A stretch of 64,000 bases of DNA from Candidatus Cloacimonas acidaminovorans str. Evry (GTDB taxonomy: Bacteria; Cloacimonadota; Cloacimonadia; Cloacimonadales; Cloacimonadaceae), in assembly GCF_000146065.2 (NCBI RefSeq), contig NC_020449.1, positions 496,001-560,000 of the forward strand. Direction: 5' to 3'. The notes beneath the pieces are model-generated. The model searched no databases, had not been told where the DNA came from, and saw only the letters and a program-made list of their open reading frames with translations. Positions 45,513-55,598 of this stretch are shown in pieces (the stretch's first letter is position 1; every line of letters starts with the position of its first letter). The translations under genes were made by a program, and so were the position numbers.

Positions 45513-47453
45513 CTATACTCTTTCAATTATCCATCCATTTTGCTTTAGAGCTGTTAGATTTGCTTCGCTAACATTATCATTTTGAAATGCTACACAAAGA
45601 AAGTGAGTCGGTCTGCTTAGACCAACATAACAAACCTTAAGAGTAGTCCTGTATGCATCGTTTTTGGGATCATTGTGGGTGCCAACAAAGTAATCAATCA
45701 GTCGTTTGGATTCAAATGATCCATTGAAATAGGACTCGAGATAAAGCGTAGCGGTATGTGTCTCACCCTTGACTGAATGAACAGTTCCAATCTTAATGGT
45801 AATGTCTGAGACAGCATATGAATTTGATAAGTTATGACATTGCGAATTAATGCCATCTAATTCAGAATCAATAAAATCGCTTAAAGAATCTGTGTTAAAC
45901 TGCATAATTGTAGCCCATTCGTCTTCGATAAAATTTATAATCTCCAACCACACACACATTGCATACAAACACGAATAATGTTCACATTGTGGATTACATC
46001 CATGTGAGTATATTGCTTTTGTCCATTTTGCTGCCTTTTCAAGAAATCTATGATAAAAAGCAGGATGTTTGTCTGCTAACTCTCTGAGTAGAGTATCTTT
46101 TGAGTACGGCACTAGCTTACCACTCAGAGAAGTCCTCTTGATTTTTAGAATCTCAAGAGTCCGTAATAAGCCACTTAAAATGCTATTAAATATTTGATTA
46201 GATTGATTGTTATCTTCGCTGTGGTAGTTTATTAAGTAGTTCTTTAATGAATCAAATGCTGTTTTGTTGGTTTTCTTAGGTTTCTGATAATCAGGGAAAT
46301 AACTACCTATCCAAAGCTTGTCACTATTTTCATCTTCTCTTCTGCCGACCCAACCGACTGCTTTATATATTGGGTTATCAATGGTATGCCACTTATCTCT
46401 ATGCAGCTGTATTAATTCAGAGAATTTTGGTATAACAGATATGGGGTCTCTAAACAGAATAACAGTGGGTGGAACGCATTCTTTACAGAGATCTCCATTC
46501 AAATTCTCAGGGCGTATACATACATTTCTAATTGCTGAGGCAATAGAACAAGACAACCGTTTTGAGTTTGGTATTCGTATTGGATTAGGGGCAACATTCC
46601 AATCTAAGTCTGCTCGTGCAAAGTTATAAATAGCCTGATTTGGGTCTCCTATCCGCTGAAAAACGGTAGGTGGAATGAATATTTTATCTAATATGTTCAT
46701 CTGAAGCGCAGTAGTGTCCTGCATTTCATCAATAAAAGCAAAACAAAATCGCCTCGAAAAGACATAGCAAAGATTAGGATTTCTGTTAAGATACCTATCA
46801 GCTAGCCAATATGCTTCGTCATATTTAAGATATCCATTAGAAAAAACTTCATATTTTGCATTTAACAAACTCTTGTATGTATCCTTATTTTTATCCTTTA
46901 ATGGGAATTCAGCAGCACTCCCATTGATACCTAATCGTAGGTCATAATTATCATCTAGCCGAAGATCTTTTATCAATCCTGGATAATGCTTAGATAACCA
47001 AGAACGCGCTGCCCTAGATATCTTACTATCCGTCAATTTATCAACATACTCATCATCGAAACGAACTGGTCGCATCCCAAATATATTTAAGAATTCTGGG
47101 ATGGCTAAGAATTTATCTGTAAACTCCTGTATTGTTCCAAAGAAATTGGGGTATGCGAACAGAATTGATGCTTCAACGCCCATCTTCAACTTGATTTCAT
47201 CCATAGCAACATTCGTGTGAGTAAGAACACATATTCCTTGATTATCTGTGAAAGGCATGAACCGAGATAGTATGTATAGCTTTGTAATAAGTGCAGTTGT
47301 CTTTCCGCTACCAGGGCATGCGATAATGTCCTTTGTATCAAGGTTACAGATAAATTCCATACTTTCATCATCAAAACTAGCTCCTTGGGGCAGGAACTTT
47401 CTTGAGGCGTCAGGGATAAGTATTCTAATTTCTTCAGATGTTGGAAGTCTCAT
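45513..47453 (-). CDS. gajB: Gabija protein GajB, UvrD-like helicase
   Basis: A 646-residue superfamily 1 helicase-like protein. Motifs: Walker A ACPGSGKT (residues 45-52), Ia VLTHTNVAMDEI, II FIDEMQDTTALQ, III RIGDPNQAIYNF, V GTVHSVKGETHTATL and VI CYVGLSRPTHFLC. The last two are typical of GajB. It lies eight bases after gajA, completing a Gabija anti-phage system. GajB senses DNA ends or unwound DNA and with GajA forms a large complex that degrades phage DNA and nucleotides. It is oriented opposite to the surrounding phage genes and is AT-rich. Confidence 0.9.
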   Translation of the reverse strand: MRLPTSEEIRILIPDASRKFLPQGASFDDESMEFICNLDTKDIIACPGSGKTTALITKLYILSRFMPFTDNQGICVLTHTNVAMDEIKLKMGVEASILFAYPNFFGTIQEFTDKFLAIPEFLNIFGMRPVRFDDEYVDKLTDSKISRAARSWLSKHYPGLIKDLRLDDNYDLRLGINGSAAEFPLKDKNKDTYKSLLNAKYEVFSNGYLKYDEAYWLADRYLNRNPNLCYVFSRRFCFAFIDEMQDTTALQMNILDKIFIPPTVFQRIGDPNQAIYNFARADLDWNVAPNPIRIPNSKRLSCSIASAIRNVCIRPENLNGDLCKECVPPTVILFRDPISVIPKFSELIQLHRDKWHTIDNPIYKAVGWVGRREDENSDKLWIGSYFPDYQKPKKTNKTAFDSLKNYLINYHSEDNNQSNQIFNSILSGLLRTLEILKIKRTSLSGKLVPYSKDTLLRELADKHPAFYHRFLEKAAKWTKAIYSHGCNPQCEHYSCLYAMCVWLEIINFIEDEWATIMQFNTDSLSDFIDSELDGINSQCHNLSNSYAVSDITIKIGTVHSVKGETHTATLYLESYFNGSFESKRLIDYFVGTHNDPKNDAYRTTLKVCYVGLSRPTHFLCVAFQNDNVSEANLTALKQNGWIIERV

Positions 47454-47461
47454 GAAAATCC

Positions 47462-49351
47462 TTACTTATTACAGGCCCATTTGATGGCATCTATTATGTA
47501 AGTTAGTTCAGGATCTTGTTCAATCGTCCCTTTTAAATCTGGTTTTTTATCCATGATTTTCTTAGCCAGAACCTGTGCCGTGAGTGCTTTTGACAAATTG
47601 GAGAGAAATGGTCTCATGAACTCGTATGGAGAGTCGGTTAAATCTGGAGGATCAAAACTAATTCCTGGCATTTTCAGCACTTCAATCATGGACTCATGTA
47701 AGAGGCTTTTTAGACAGCTTTTTGCAAGGCTATATTCCAGTGTCCAATCGTTGTAAGTAATTCTAATATCTGTACCTATACGATCAGGCTTTTCCTGTGA
47801 ACTTGAGACGAACTGTAAATAATCATCGATCCAATCTTCAGTGAGTGGATGTTTGCCGTCCTTCGTTATTAATGCCGATTGGGAGTGTTTTTTCATCTGT
47901 TGCGTGAATCCAACGAGATCAGTTCCAATGTACCTAACATTGTTATCTTCAAGTGTATATACTTTGGGAGGATATTTGGTTAAATGCTCCCTACATGGTA
48001 CATCACCATCAGCGATGATAGCCACTCTCATTCCCAACCCTGAGCCATCAGTCCTTTGAAAGATGTTCGCATACCGTTTCCAAGCTTTACTTCCTACTTT
48101 AACAAGTGATATGCCATATTTGTTAAGGGGAAATCCAATAACATCAGCAATGGCTGGTACAAGCAAATTTTCCGCGTCACCCTCAACAATAATTATACCT
48201 TTCGCAAAAAATAGATTCGCTTTAGTAGCGTCAAGAAACCTCTCAAGGAATAAATAATCAATCTGATCAAGCATTGTATAATCATGCCCCATAGGGTAAA
48301 CACGATTGCCCTTACAAACAATCATATTCTCTAGTGGTATGCTTGAACCTAATATGACACTATGTGTAGTCAGGATGGTCTGACCAATACTATTATAGTT
48401 ATCTATAAGATATTGTAGAACGTTCAACTGATAATGTGGATGAAGATGAGCTTCCAGTTCTTCAAGTAAAACAAGTTTTAAACCCGTGTAGCCATCTCTT
48501 TTCAATAATAGAAATTCTGCAGCTATATACAGCAGATTCATCATACCCAAACTTGGTAAGTTCTTATCTATTTGAAGGGATAGCCTTTGTAGTATTGCCC
48601 ATAACTCAACGCCAGATAGAGATACAAATGGTTTGTTTTTAATATCTTCGGAAGTATAGCTATTTAGCGCTTGTTCAATCTCATCTATTATTATTTTCCC
48701 TTCTGGTTCGATGGGTTTGGTACCAATTGTTAAGCCAGTTTGTTGGCCAAAATACTGCTGGATTTTTTTGTCAGCTTCTTCTACTATCTCTTCAAGGGTA
48801 TGTGATTCATTTGGCTTCTTCTGGAATGCAGGATGACTTTTCAATAACTGTGCAAAGCGGGATCGACGCCCAGAGGACATTTCTATTTCCGCATCACGAA
48901 GTGGCTTAAGATAAGTTACCCTTAATAGATCTCTAGCACCACTCTCAAATACAGTCCCAGTATCATCCATCCCAGCTCGAGTATTAACTATGATACGATC
49001 TGTTTTGATTATTGCAGATAACCATACTCTTAACACAAAGTTATTATTTTCGTCAAATCCGAGCCATTCTAAAAAGTTCCCAGCCTCTTGATCTGTGAAC
49101 CCAGTGAATTCACACTCTATTTTCAATTCTTCAGCACGATTTCCAGCTTGATTACAGTGGAAATCAGTCTCCTGAACTCTTATATACTCATAACTTTGAG
49201 TATTTAATATGTATCGCACAGCGTCAATTATTGTGGACTTCCCAGACTCATTTTCACCGATCAAAACATTCAATCCTTGGTTAAAAATTACTTCAAGTCC
49301 CGGGTCACCATATTTCCTAAAGTTTGTAATCTTCAATTTTAATAGGTACAT
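47462..49351 (-). CDS. gajA: Gabija protein GajA, ATPase plus TOPRIM nuclease (OLD family)
   Basis: A 629-residue OLD-family nuclease. The ABC-type ATPase half has LKITNFRKYGDPG and Walker A GENESGKST (residues 32-40), then LLEELEAHLHPHYQ (Walker B region) and LTTHSVILGS. The TOPRIM half has IIIVEGDAENLLVPA with the metal-binding Glu and IIADGDVPCREH with the Asp pair. GajA is a DNA nicking nuclease held inactive by nucleotides and released when phage depletes them. It has its own promoter (49382-49410). All motifs look intact, so the system is probably active. Confidence 0.92.
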   Translation of the reverse strand: MYLLKLKITNFRKYGDPGLEVIFNQGLNVLIGENESGKSTIIDAVRYILNTQSYEYIRVQETDFHCNQAGNRAEELKIECEFTGFTDQEAGNFLEWLGFDENNNFVLRVWLSAIIKTDRIIVNTRAGMDDTGTVFESGARDLLRVTYLKPLRDAEIEMSSGRRSRFAQLLKSHPAFQKKPNESHTLEEIVEEADKKIQQYFGQQTGLTIGTKPIEPEGKIIIDEIEQALNSYTSEDIKNKPFVSLSGVELWAILQRLSLQIDKNLPSLGMMNLLYIAAEFLLLKRDGYTGLKLVLLEELEAHLHPHYQLNVLQYLIDNYNSIGQTILTTHSVILGSSIPLENMIVCKGNRVYPMGHDYTMLDQIDYLFLERFLDATKANLFFAKGIIIVEGDAENLLVPAIADVIGFPLNKYGISLVKVGSKAWKRYANIFQRTDGSGLGMRVAIIADGDVPCREHLTKYPPKVYTLEDNNVRYIGTDLVGFTQQMKKHSQSALITKDGKHPLTEDWIDDYLQFVSSSQEKPDRIGTDIRITYNDWTLEYSLAKSCLKSLLHESMIEVLKMPGISFDPPDLTDSPYEFMRPFLSNLSKALTAQVLAKKIMDKKPDLKGTIEQDPELTYIIDAIKWACNK

Positions 49352-49381
49352 ATTCCCTCCACCTTTTATATCCTAATATTG

Positions 49382-49410
49382 AACATAACTTTAGCACTCC
49401 TAAATGTCAA
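49382..49410 (-). promoter_or_regulatory. Promoter of the Gabija operon
   Basis: TTGACA at 49410-49405, 17 bases, TATGTT at 49387-49382, about 30 bases before gajA. It is a near-consensus promoter inside the 119-base gap after hsdM-S, so Gabija can be expressed apart from the type I system and from phage late transcription. Confidence 0.65.
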
Positions 49411-49470
49411 ATAAGACAAAATATGTCCGATTCACTCAATAGTTCGTATTATGAATCATCTTTGGCAACA

Positions 49471-51984
49471 TCATAATGGTCTTTTTTGATTGGTTTCCCA
49501 TAAACGGTTTATCCTTTCTTTAATCTTTTGCTCAAAGAGTGCGATTAACTTACGGTTAGCTTCAACGAGCTTTTGTTCAGATTCTATTCGGCTCACAATA
49601 ATCTGTTGCACATCAAGTTCTGGAATTGATATCTCTTTTTCGACCAACTTAGAAAAGTGGCGATTGTATCCTTGCGGAGTAATTGGGAATGCGAGTAAGT
49701 AATAGTACAAATACTTAGGAATGACATTTTCTGTGGTGCTTAATATTTTTATGCCGTCAGCACCTTGACAGAAGTTTTTGGAGATGTATTTGATGCGACA
49801 TGTGTGGTCACCAAATATGACGACTGGTTTCTCAATTCTCACTAAAGCTCGTTCATCATCAGTCCATCCTGCTATCTCGTGCATAGATTGATCAATTATT
49901 GGGTATGCTCCGCTGGAACTGTATTCGGAGGTTTGAATCTTCATAGGTGCAGTCAAGGTGGTAAAAATTTCCTTATATGGGTACGAATCCCACTCCGGAT
50001 CAATATCAATGTGTGGTTTCCAATTGTCCACAACTTGCTTGGCGCCATCTATGATCTTCTGATAGGAATCCAATTCTGCAACTATCTCTTCCTGGACTGA
50101 AAGGGGTGGGAGAGGGATCCGCAAACTTGAATACTGCTGTGCATTGATGTTGGATATTGTGCCAGTTTTTGATTGTTTAATGATCCAATTTGCATAGTAC
50201 TCAGACTTAGTAAGGTAGAATATAAATCTTGGTAAGGCTTTATTCTTATCAAGGACAAAACGGATTAGATATCCTGCAAAGATAAACCTACCTTTCTGTC
50301 GGTGAATATATACCCTACCAACAGACCCTGATCTAGCGAAAAGCAAGTCATCTTCATTCAATAAATATTTTTCATTGATCACTGAGGGAGACACTATATC
50401 GTTATCTTTCAAGTTGCCATCGTCATCTATATCGGTTATCCGGATATACCTTGTCTCTCCATCATAATCAGTTTTTGCGGCTCCCGACCCATATTGAGCC
50501 TTTTTGACACAGATTTCATCAAGTCTAACAGTATCATATGTATAACTGTTTGATGTAGAAGAGATATACCTCTCCCAGCTAAGATTAAAATCTCCATTCT
50601 CTGCCAACCTTGTCTTTTCGACCAAGCTCACATTTTTGTCGGATGCTATATACTCTTCACCAGAAAGCACAGATTCTTTGTATGCCATCGCATTATCAAA
50701 GGCGGCAGGGAGGTCATTGGCTTCAATAGGCCTTCTCTGAGCGCCCAAATCAAATCCATCGTTGTTGATCTTGAGGAAAATGATCTTATCAGTTTTTTTG
50801 GCAAGGGCTTTATCGATCCAGAGAATAGAGGTTTTTACTCCAGAATAGGGATTGAATACTCCTGCCGGAAGCGATATAACTCCTACAAGGTAGTTTTCTT
50901 CAACCAGCAGCTTACGAAGCTGTTTATAGGCGTTTCCACTTTGGAAGATGATACCTTCAGGTACGATGATTCCCGCTCTGCCATTGTTAGTGAGGTGTTC
51001 CAGCATATAGTCCACAAAGAGCACTTCACTGCGTTTGGCCTGGATAGTGAATTTATGATGGGGACGGATACCCCCCTTGGGAGTCATAAAGGGAGGATTG
51101 GCGAGAATCACATTAGCGTATTCATTCCAGCGTTCTGTGCTGGTGAGAGTGTCATACTCAAAGATCTGGGGGGTGTTGAAGCCATGCAGGTACATATTGA
51201 CCAGAGAGAGGCGCACCATCTCAAAGGCAATGTCATAGCCCTTTATGTTCTTATGCAGAAATGCCCGCTGATCCGGAGTAAGCAGATCTCCTGTGTATTT
51301 TTTGCCATTTTGGATAACCAGCTCATCCAGAGGTGTGTTGTGCATGGCAAAGGTGTGGGGGTCATTTACTTTATCATAATTTGAGCTATTCGTTTTGATG
51401 ATGTGTTTATAAGCAGAGATCAGGAAACCGGCTGTCCCGCAAGCGGGATCGAGAATGCTGTCCTCCTTTTGGGGATCGATAAGTTCCACCATAAAGTCTA
51501 TAATGTGGCGAGGAGTTCTAAACTGACCGGCATCGCCCTGAGAGCCAAGCACAGCAAGCAGGTATTCAAAGGCGTCACCCAGTTTTTCACTATGCTCATA
51601 GGTAAATTCGTCTATGCATTTCAGAAAGAGTTTCAAGGTTTCCGGGTCACGGTAGGGTAGGAAGGCATTCTTGAAAATATCCCTGAAAAGTGTGGGTATA
51701 GAAGCATTATTGGGTATCTTTGTCAATGCGTCCTGATAAAGCATAACCCTGCCCTCGCCACTCAGCTTTTGGTCAAAGAGTCTGTTCCATGCGTATTTGG
51801 CATAATCACCTGTAAAATACTTCGGTTTGCCTCCAAGCTCTATGGATTCGTTGTCCATATCATACATAAATTTATAGATCAGAGCTATGGTTATCTGCTC
51901 AACCTGGGAACTGGGCACGGGGACTTTACCGACCAGGATATCCCTGGCGTCGTCTATCTTCTTTTTCGTAATAGAATCTAACAA
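49471..51984 (-). CDS. hsdM: Type I restriction-modification methylase-specificity fusion (HsdM-HsdS)
   Basis: An 837-residue fusion. Residues about 1-470 are an N6-adenine methylase with an N-terminal helical domain, SAM motif DPACGTAGFLISA (179 on) and catalytic ANPPF (295-299). The remainder has two target recognition domains: first about 475-655, ending RIPLPPLSVQEEIVAELDSY, second about 670-837, ending in the coiled-coil LIALFEQKIKERI. So M and S subunits are one chain and the two half-sites are read by one protein. It follows hsdR after nine bases. Fusions of this type occur in some type I systems; the target cannot be predicted. Confidence 0.9.
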   Translation of the reverse strand: MLDSITKKKIDDARDILVGKVPVPSSQVEQITIALIYKFMYDMDNESIELGGKPKYFTGDYAKYAWNRLFDQKLSGEGRVMLYQDALTKIPNNASIPTLFRDIFKNAFLPYRDPETLKLFLKCIDEFTYEHSEKLGDAFEYLLAVLGSQGDAGQFRTPRHIIDFMVELIDPQKEDSILDPACGTAGFLISAYKHIIKTNSSNYDKVNDPHTFAMHNTPLDELVIQNGKKYTGDLLTPDQRAFLHKNIKGYDIAFEMVRLSLVNMYLHGFNTPQIFEYDTLTSTERWNEYANVILANPPFMTPKGGIRPHHKFTIQAKRSEVLFVDYMLEHLTNNGRAGIIVPEGIIFQSGNAYKQLRKLLVEENYLVGVISLPAGVFNPYSGVKTSILWIDKALAKKTDKIIFLKINNDGFDLGAQRRPIEANDLPAAFDNAMAYKESVLSGEEYIASDKNVSLVEKTRLAENGDFNLSWERYISSTSNSYTYDTVRLDEICVKKAQYGSGAAKTDYDGETRYIRITDIDDDGNLKDNDIVSPSVINEKYLLNEDDLLFARSGSVGRVYIHRQKGRFIFAGYLIRFVLDKNKALPRFIFYLTKSEYYANWIIKQSKTGTISNINAQQYSSLRIPLPPLSVQEEIVAELDSYQKIIDGAKQVVDNWKPHIDIDPEWDSYPYKEIFTTLTAPMKIQTSEYSSSGAYPIIDQSMHEIAGWTDDERALVRIEKPVVIFGDHTCRIKYISKNFCQGADGIKILSTTENVIPKYLYYYLLAFPITPQGYNRHFSKLVEKEISIPELDVQQIIVSRIESEQKLVEANRKLIALFEQKIKERINRLWETNQKRPL

Positions 51985-51993
51985 ATGGTTCTC

Positions 51994-54519
51994 CTACATA
52001 AACTTATTAAGGACTACATAGTCCTTGATGTATTCCGGGATGGCAGTGCGCCACTTATCTTTGACAGCCTTGAAGTCGTTCATACCGAAACGGGGATATG
52101 TGTAAAGTTCCGCGTAGTCCCTGCTGTCAATGATGTCTCTTAACCGATTATCTGTAACATAGGCCTTGAAATAGTATTTGAGCGCAGGTATGTTATCTGT
52201 GGTATTGGGTTTAAAAATGGAGATAAACTTGTCAAATTCTGCATTAATCAGCTCGTCTTTGGATTTGAAACCGGGGATGAGGCCAAATGCTTTTTCCACG
52301 ATCTCTCTGAGAGTTAAGCGGCGATCAAGCTGGATAGAATGTCTAAGCTTCTCCAAAGTAAAGAAATCCTCTGGTTTATCGATAATGTTCTGATTGATAT
52401 AATCCAAAACATAATCCCATTTTCCGTCGTTGACCCCTTGCTTGACTTTTGGGTCTTGCTTGATCTTCTCTTCGAACTTTTGGAAGTACATGCGGTCGAT
52501 TTTCATACCTTCTGTTCCAATGGACTTACGATCAATCTTTGCCAGAGGATCGGGAGTGTGAATTTCTGCACTTGTTGCTTGAGGTTGAGGGGGCTCCCCA
52601 CCAACAGGGAAGGTGGTTTGTTCATTTAAAACAGGGAGCGCCAGGACCTGGTCGTAGTCGAACTTTTCTTCAAAATACTCGCATACTGCGAAGAAATCAA
52701 AGAGGATATAGCCTGTTTTGATCTTGTCCTTATGCTGTTCCTTGAGAGATGGATCAATAAATTGCTCGTAGAAATTGTGGAGCCGAGTCCCTCTGCCTTT
52801 GATCTGGATGAACTCTGAGGGTGAGAAAATGGGTCGCATCAAGGCTATGTTGAGGATGTCCGTGCAATCGTAGCCGGTGGTCATCATACCGACAGTTACG
52901 CATACCCTGGTTTTGGATGTGCGGTAATCAGATATGAAGTTTCCTCTACCGGAAAGGTTGTTGTTGGAGAAGTTGATGGACATTTGCTGAGCCGTAGGTA
53001 TGATAGAAGTAACCTGCATGGCAAAGTCAGAATTGTATTTGCCAGGGAACATTTTATCAGCCATCTCATTGAGGATCTGGGTAAGTTTAGTGGCATGCCT
53101 TTGGCTTACCGCGAACACTATTGATTTACCAATCTCGCCGCTGATGGGATCATAAGCGGCATTTTCCAAGAAAGCACGGCAGAGGGTGACATTGGTGTTC
53201 TCCGAAAAGAACCTCTTTTCAAAGTCCCTTTCTTCAAAGTAGGTAATAGATTCCTCTCCTTGGAAGTCCTTTTCCACATAGGCAAAGCCCTGATCTGATA
53301 ATAACTGGGTGGTTACTTGGGAACGGGCATCGATCACTGTTGGGCTAACAAGATAGCCATCTTTCACACCATCAACCAAAGAATAGCGATATGTGGGTAT
53401 GCCACTCTTGCAACCAAAGGTCTCATAAGTATCTAAAAGTAATCTGCGTTCATACTCCCGGGTGCTGTTCTCGTTGGGTTTTGCGTTTTTAAGATAGTCT
53501 TTTGGCGTTGCAGTTAGACCAAGCTTATAACCTACGAAGTACTCAAACACAGCTCTGGCGTTGCCACCGATGGAACGATGAGCCTCGTCAGAGATTACCA
53601 GATCAAAATCGGTGGGGCTGAACTTGGTGCGGTATTTATCGGCTGACAAGAGAGACTGAACCGTCGTTATGACAATATCGGCTTTTCTCCAGTCGTCCTT
53701 GTTTTCTTTGTAGATCAAGGATGTGAAATCATTCTTGAGATACTTGACCATATTACGCTGGGCTTGGTCTTCCAATTCCAGGCGATCTACCAGGAAAAGT
53801 ACTCGGTGAGCGTTCCCAGTCTTAAGAAAGAGCTTTATTACGACAGCAGAGATAAGTGTCTTTCCTGTCCCGGTTGCCATCTCAAATAGGAAACGGTTTT
53901 TCCCCTTTCGGACTGAGTTTTGAATCGATTCTATAGCCTTTACTTGATATGGTCGCAGTAAACTGAGGTTGTGCTTCTTCAGATATTCTGCTCTAGTATC
54001 CTCGTTGTAGAAATCAGGGCTTTGGTCGTAGTCATGCTTTTGGGTTACCGCTATATAGCCAGAGGTCACGATCTCGTTCACCAATGCATCAGGATCGGGA
54101 TTGTAGTGCTCGTAGCCCTTCATAGATTCTGGGGTGGGAAATTTTGTGATAATGTAGGGGTTGCCCTGCTGTGTGTCCCAGAAATAGTGTAGATTACCAT
54201 TAGATAGTAAGATAAACCTACAGTTTTGAGAACGAGCATAGGTTCTGGCTTGTTCTTTCCCCACCAAAGGGCTGTGCTTTTCCGATTTTGCTTCCAGCAC
54301 AATAATGGGATGGGAATGCTCATCTAAAAGCAAGAAATCTATAAATCCCCTGGATACTTTCTCAAAGTCTGCGCCATATTCATCTATCATTTTTTGCGTG
54401 ACCTTGGTTTGGTTTTCGAGCAAGATATTGGCTGGTTTGCCCTTCTCATCAAAGAACCTCCAACCTGCTTCTTTCAAAAGATCATTAATCTTAATTCGTG
54501 CACTAGCTTCTTTACTCAT
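51994..54519 (-). CDS. hsdR: Type I restriction endonuclease, HsdR
   Basis: The 841-residue motor-nuclease subunit. N-terminal nuclease core: Asp in FIDFLLLDEH and the EAK motif in IIVLEAKSEKHS (Glu76, Lys78). SF2 helicase: MATGTGKT (214-221), DEAH in LVISDEAHRSIGG, and motif VI-like QIKGRGTRLHNF. It is first in an operon with the hsdM-S fusion and reads against the phage genes. The chain is complete, so restriction is probably functional. Confidence 0.92.
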   Translation of the reverse strand: MSKEASARIKINDLLKEAGWRFFDEKGKPANILLENQTKVTQKMIDEYGADFEKVSRGFIDFLLLDEHSHPIIVLEAKSEKHSPLVGKEQARTYARSQNCRFILLSNGNLHYFWDTQQGNPYIITKFPTPESMKGYEHYNPDPDALVNEIVTSGYIAVTQKHDYDQSPDFYNEDTRAEYLKKHNLSLLRPYQVKAIESIQNSVRKGKNRFLFEMATGTGKTLISAVVIKLFLKTGNAHRVLFLVDRLELEDQAQRNMVKYLKNDFTSLIYKENKDDWRKADIVITTVQSLLSADKYRTKFSPTDFDLVISDEAHRSIGGNARAVFEYFVGYKLGLTATPKDYLKNAKPNENSTREYERRLLLDTYETFGCKSGIPTYRYSLVDGVKDGYLVSPTVIDARSQVTTQLLSDQGFAYVEKDFQGEESITYFEERDFEKRFFSENTNVTLCRAFLENAAYDPISGEIGKSIVFAVSQRHATKLTQILNEMADKMFPGKYNSDFAMQVTSIIPTAQQMSINFSNNNLSGRGNFISDYRTSKTRVCVTVGMMTTGYDCTDILNIALMRPIFSPSEFIQIKGRGTRLHNFYEQFIDPSLKEQHKDKIKTGYILFDFFAVCEYFEEKFDYDQVLALPVLNEQTTFPVGGEPPQPQATSAEIHTPDPLAKIDRKSIGTEGMKIDRMYFQKFEEKIKQDPKVKQGVNDGKWDYVLDYINQNIIDKPEDFFTLEKLRHSIQLDRRLTLREIVEKAFGLIPGFKSKDELINAEFDKFISIFKPNTTDNIPALKYYFKAYVTDNRLRDIIDSRDYAELYTYPRFGMNDFKAVKDKWRTAIPEYIKDYVVLNKFM

Positions 54520-54717
54520 CCGTTTTCCTTCGGTTCATAATAGATATAATTCTTTACACCTATCTATTACTTTCCTCACAATATGTTATGAATATGCTAT
54601 ATCTATTTCTGTCAAGTCCAAATTCTGTCTCATCCTTGCTCATCCTGATTTGTCAGCATAAAGGGTAGTGCTTTCCTGGCTCCGGATCAATAATCACAAC
54701 TGGAACAAGGAGATAGC
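54520..54717. other. Junction between defence cargo and phage lysozyme
   Basis: A divergent gap of 198 bases. On the minus side TTGACA at 54615-54610 could be the -35 of the hsdR promoter, although the -10 is unclear. On the plus side the DNA becomes phage-like and ends with CAAGGAGATAGC before lysozyme. No terminal inverted repeats of an insertion element are seen. Confidence 0.4.
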
Positions 54718-55143
54718 ATGACCGAAGCATTGATGAATCGAATCAAAGCTCAGTTAGTCAGACATGAAGGTCTGCGGCTGAAGCCATACCGCTGTACTGC
54801 GGGCAAGCTGACCATCGGTATTGGTCGCAATCTCGATGACAGAGGCATCTCCCAGAAAGAAGCTTACGCCATGCTGGAAAGGGATATAGCCGACTGCGAG
54901 CAGTGGCTGATCGATGAGATACCTGAGGTTTATAATAAGCTCGATGAGGTACGCCAATCGGTGCTGCTCAACATGTGCTTCAACCTTGGTATCAAGGGAC
55001 TACTGGGCTTCAACAACACCTTGGCTTTTATTAAAGCCGGAGACTGGGAACGAGCCGCGAATGGTATGCTTGCCTCCAAATGGGCGAAACAGGTGGGTAT
55101 GAGAGCGATAGAGCTTTCCGAGCTGATGAGGAAAGGTCAGTGA
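54718..55143 (+). CDS. Phage lysozyme (glycoside hydrolase family 24)
   Basis: A 141-residue muramidase of T4-lysozyme type. The catalytic Glu is in HEGLRLKPY, and the Thr and Asp of the family are in GKLTIGIGRNLDDRGI. It cleaves the glycan of peptidoglycan for lysis or, given the head-gene context, for entry. No signal peptide is present, so a holin is needed; a candidate is encoded later. Its stop overlaps the next gene's GTG. Confidence 0.92.
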   Translation: MTEALMNRIKAQLVRHEGLRLKPYRCTAGKLTIGIGRNLDDRGISQKEAYAMLERDIADCEQWLIDEIPEVYNKLDEVRQSVLLNMCFNLGIKGLLGFNNTLAFIKAGDWERAANGMLASKWAKQVGMRAIELSELMRKGQ

Positions 55144-55598
55144 TACCTATTCCGGTCGAGACCGATGCCATGCTCGCTATCCTGAATCTGCCCAAAGAGA
55201 TGTCCAACAATGGCATCTTCAAGGAGCATCAGGGCTTGGTTCTGGAGATGATCCACTCTATTGTGCTGCAGGAGCACTATGATCGGGCAACTCACGATGA
55301 CCTGCCGGAAGAGGATCCTTTTCTGGTTTCTTTTCGTTTTGGGTTCTGTTTCCTGATGCTGCACTCAACTGCCGAATTTCTCAATTTGAAGACCCTCGGC
55401 GAGGGCATAGTCAAGACCGTAGGATTAGACCAGTCCGCTACCGAACTGCTCACAGGGAGCGAAATAGACGCCTTCAAAGCCAATCTTGAGCTGCGAGCAC
55501 TGACCATCCTGCAAGCCTATCTCAATTCAGCCGGACTGGATCGCTTGAACGAACTCAAGCCCAGACAAGCTCGCCTGATCCGGGTGGGAGTGATCTGA
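55140..55598 (+). CDS. Phage head-region protein, unknown (possible connector)
   Basis: 152 residues, mostly helical, with no motif I recognise (MLAILNLPKEMSNNGIFKEH and LMLHSTAEFLNLKTLGEG are representative). A GTG start overlapping the lysozyme stop (GTGA) with AGGAAAGG upstream is chosen over an ATG deep inside the lysozyme gene. Position between lysozyme and a gp10-like gene suggests a head-tail connector. Confidence 0.6.
   Translation: MIPIPVETDAMLAILNLPKEMSNNGIFKEHQGLVLEMIHSIVLQEHYDRATHDDLPEEDPFLVSFRFGFCFLMLHSTAEFLNLKTLGEGIVKTVGLDQSATELLTGSEIDAFKANLELRALTILQAYLNSAGLDRLNELKPRQARLIRVGVI

Noticed and set aside
49471-54519. A broken type I system with a missing hsdS
   Set aside because: The specificity domains are present as the C-terminal half of the hsdM gene, so nothing is missing.
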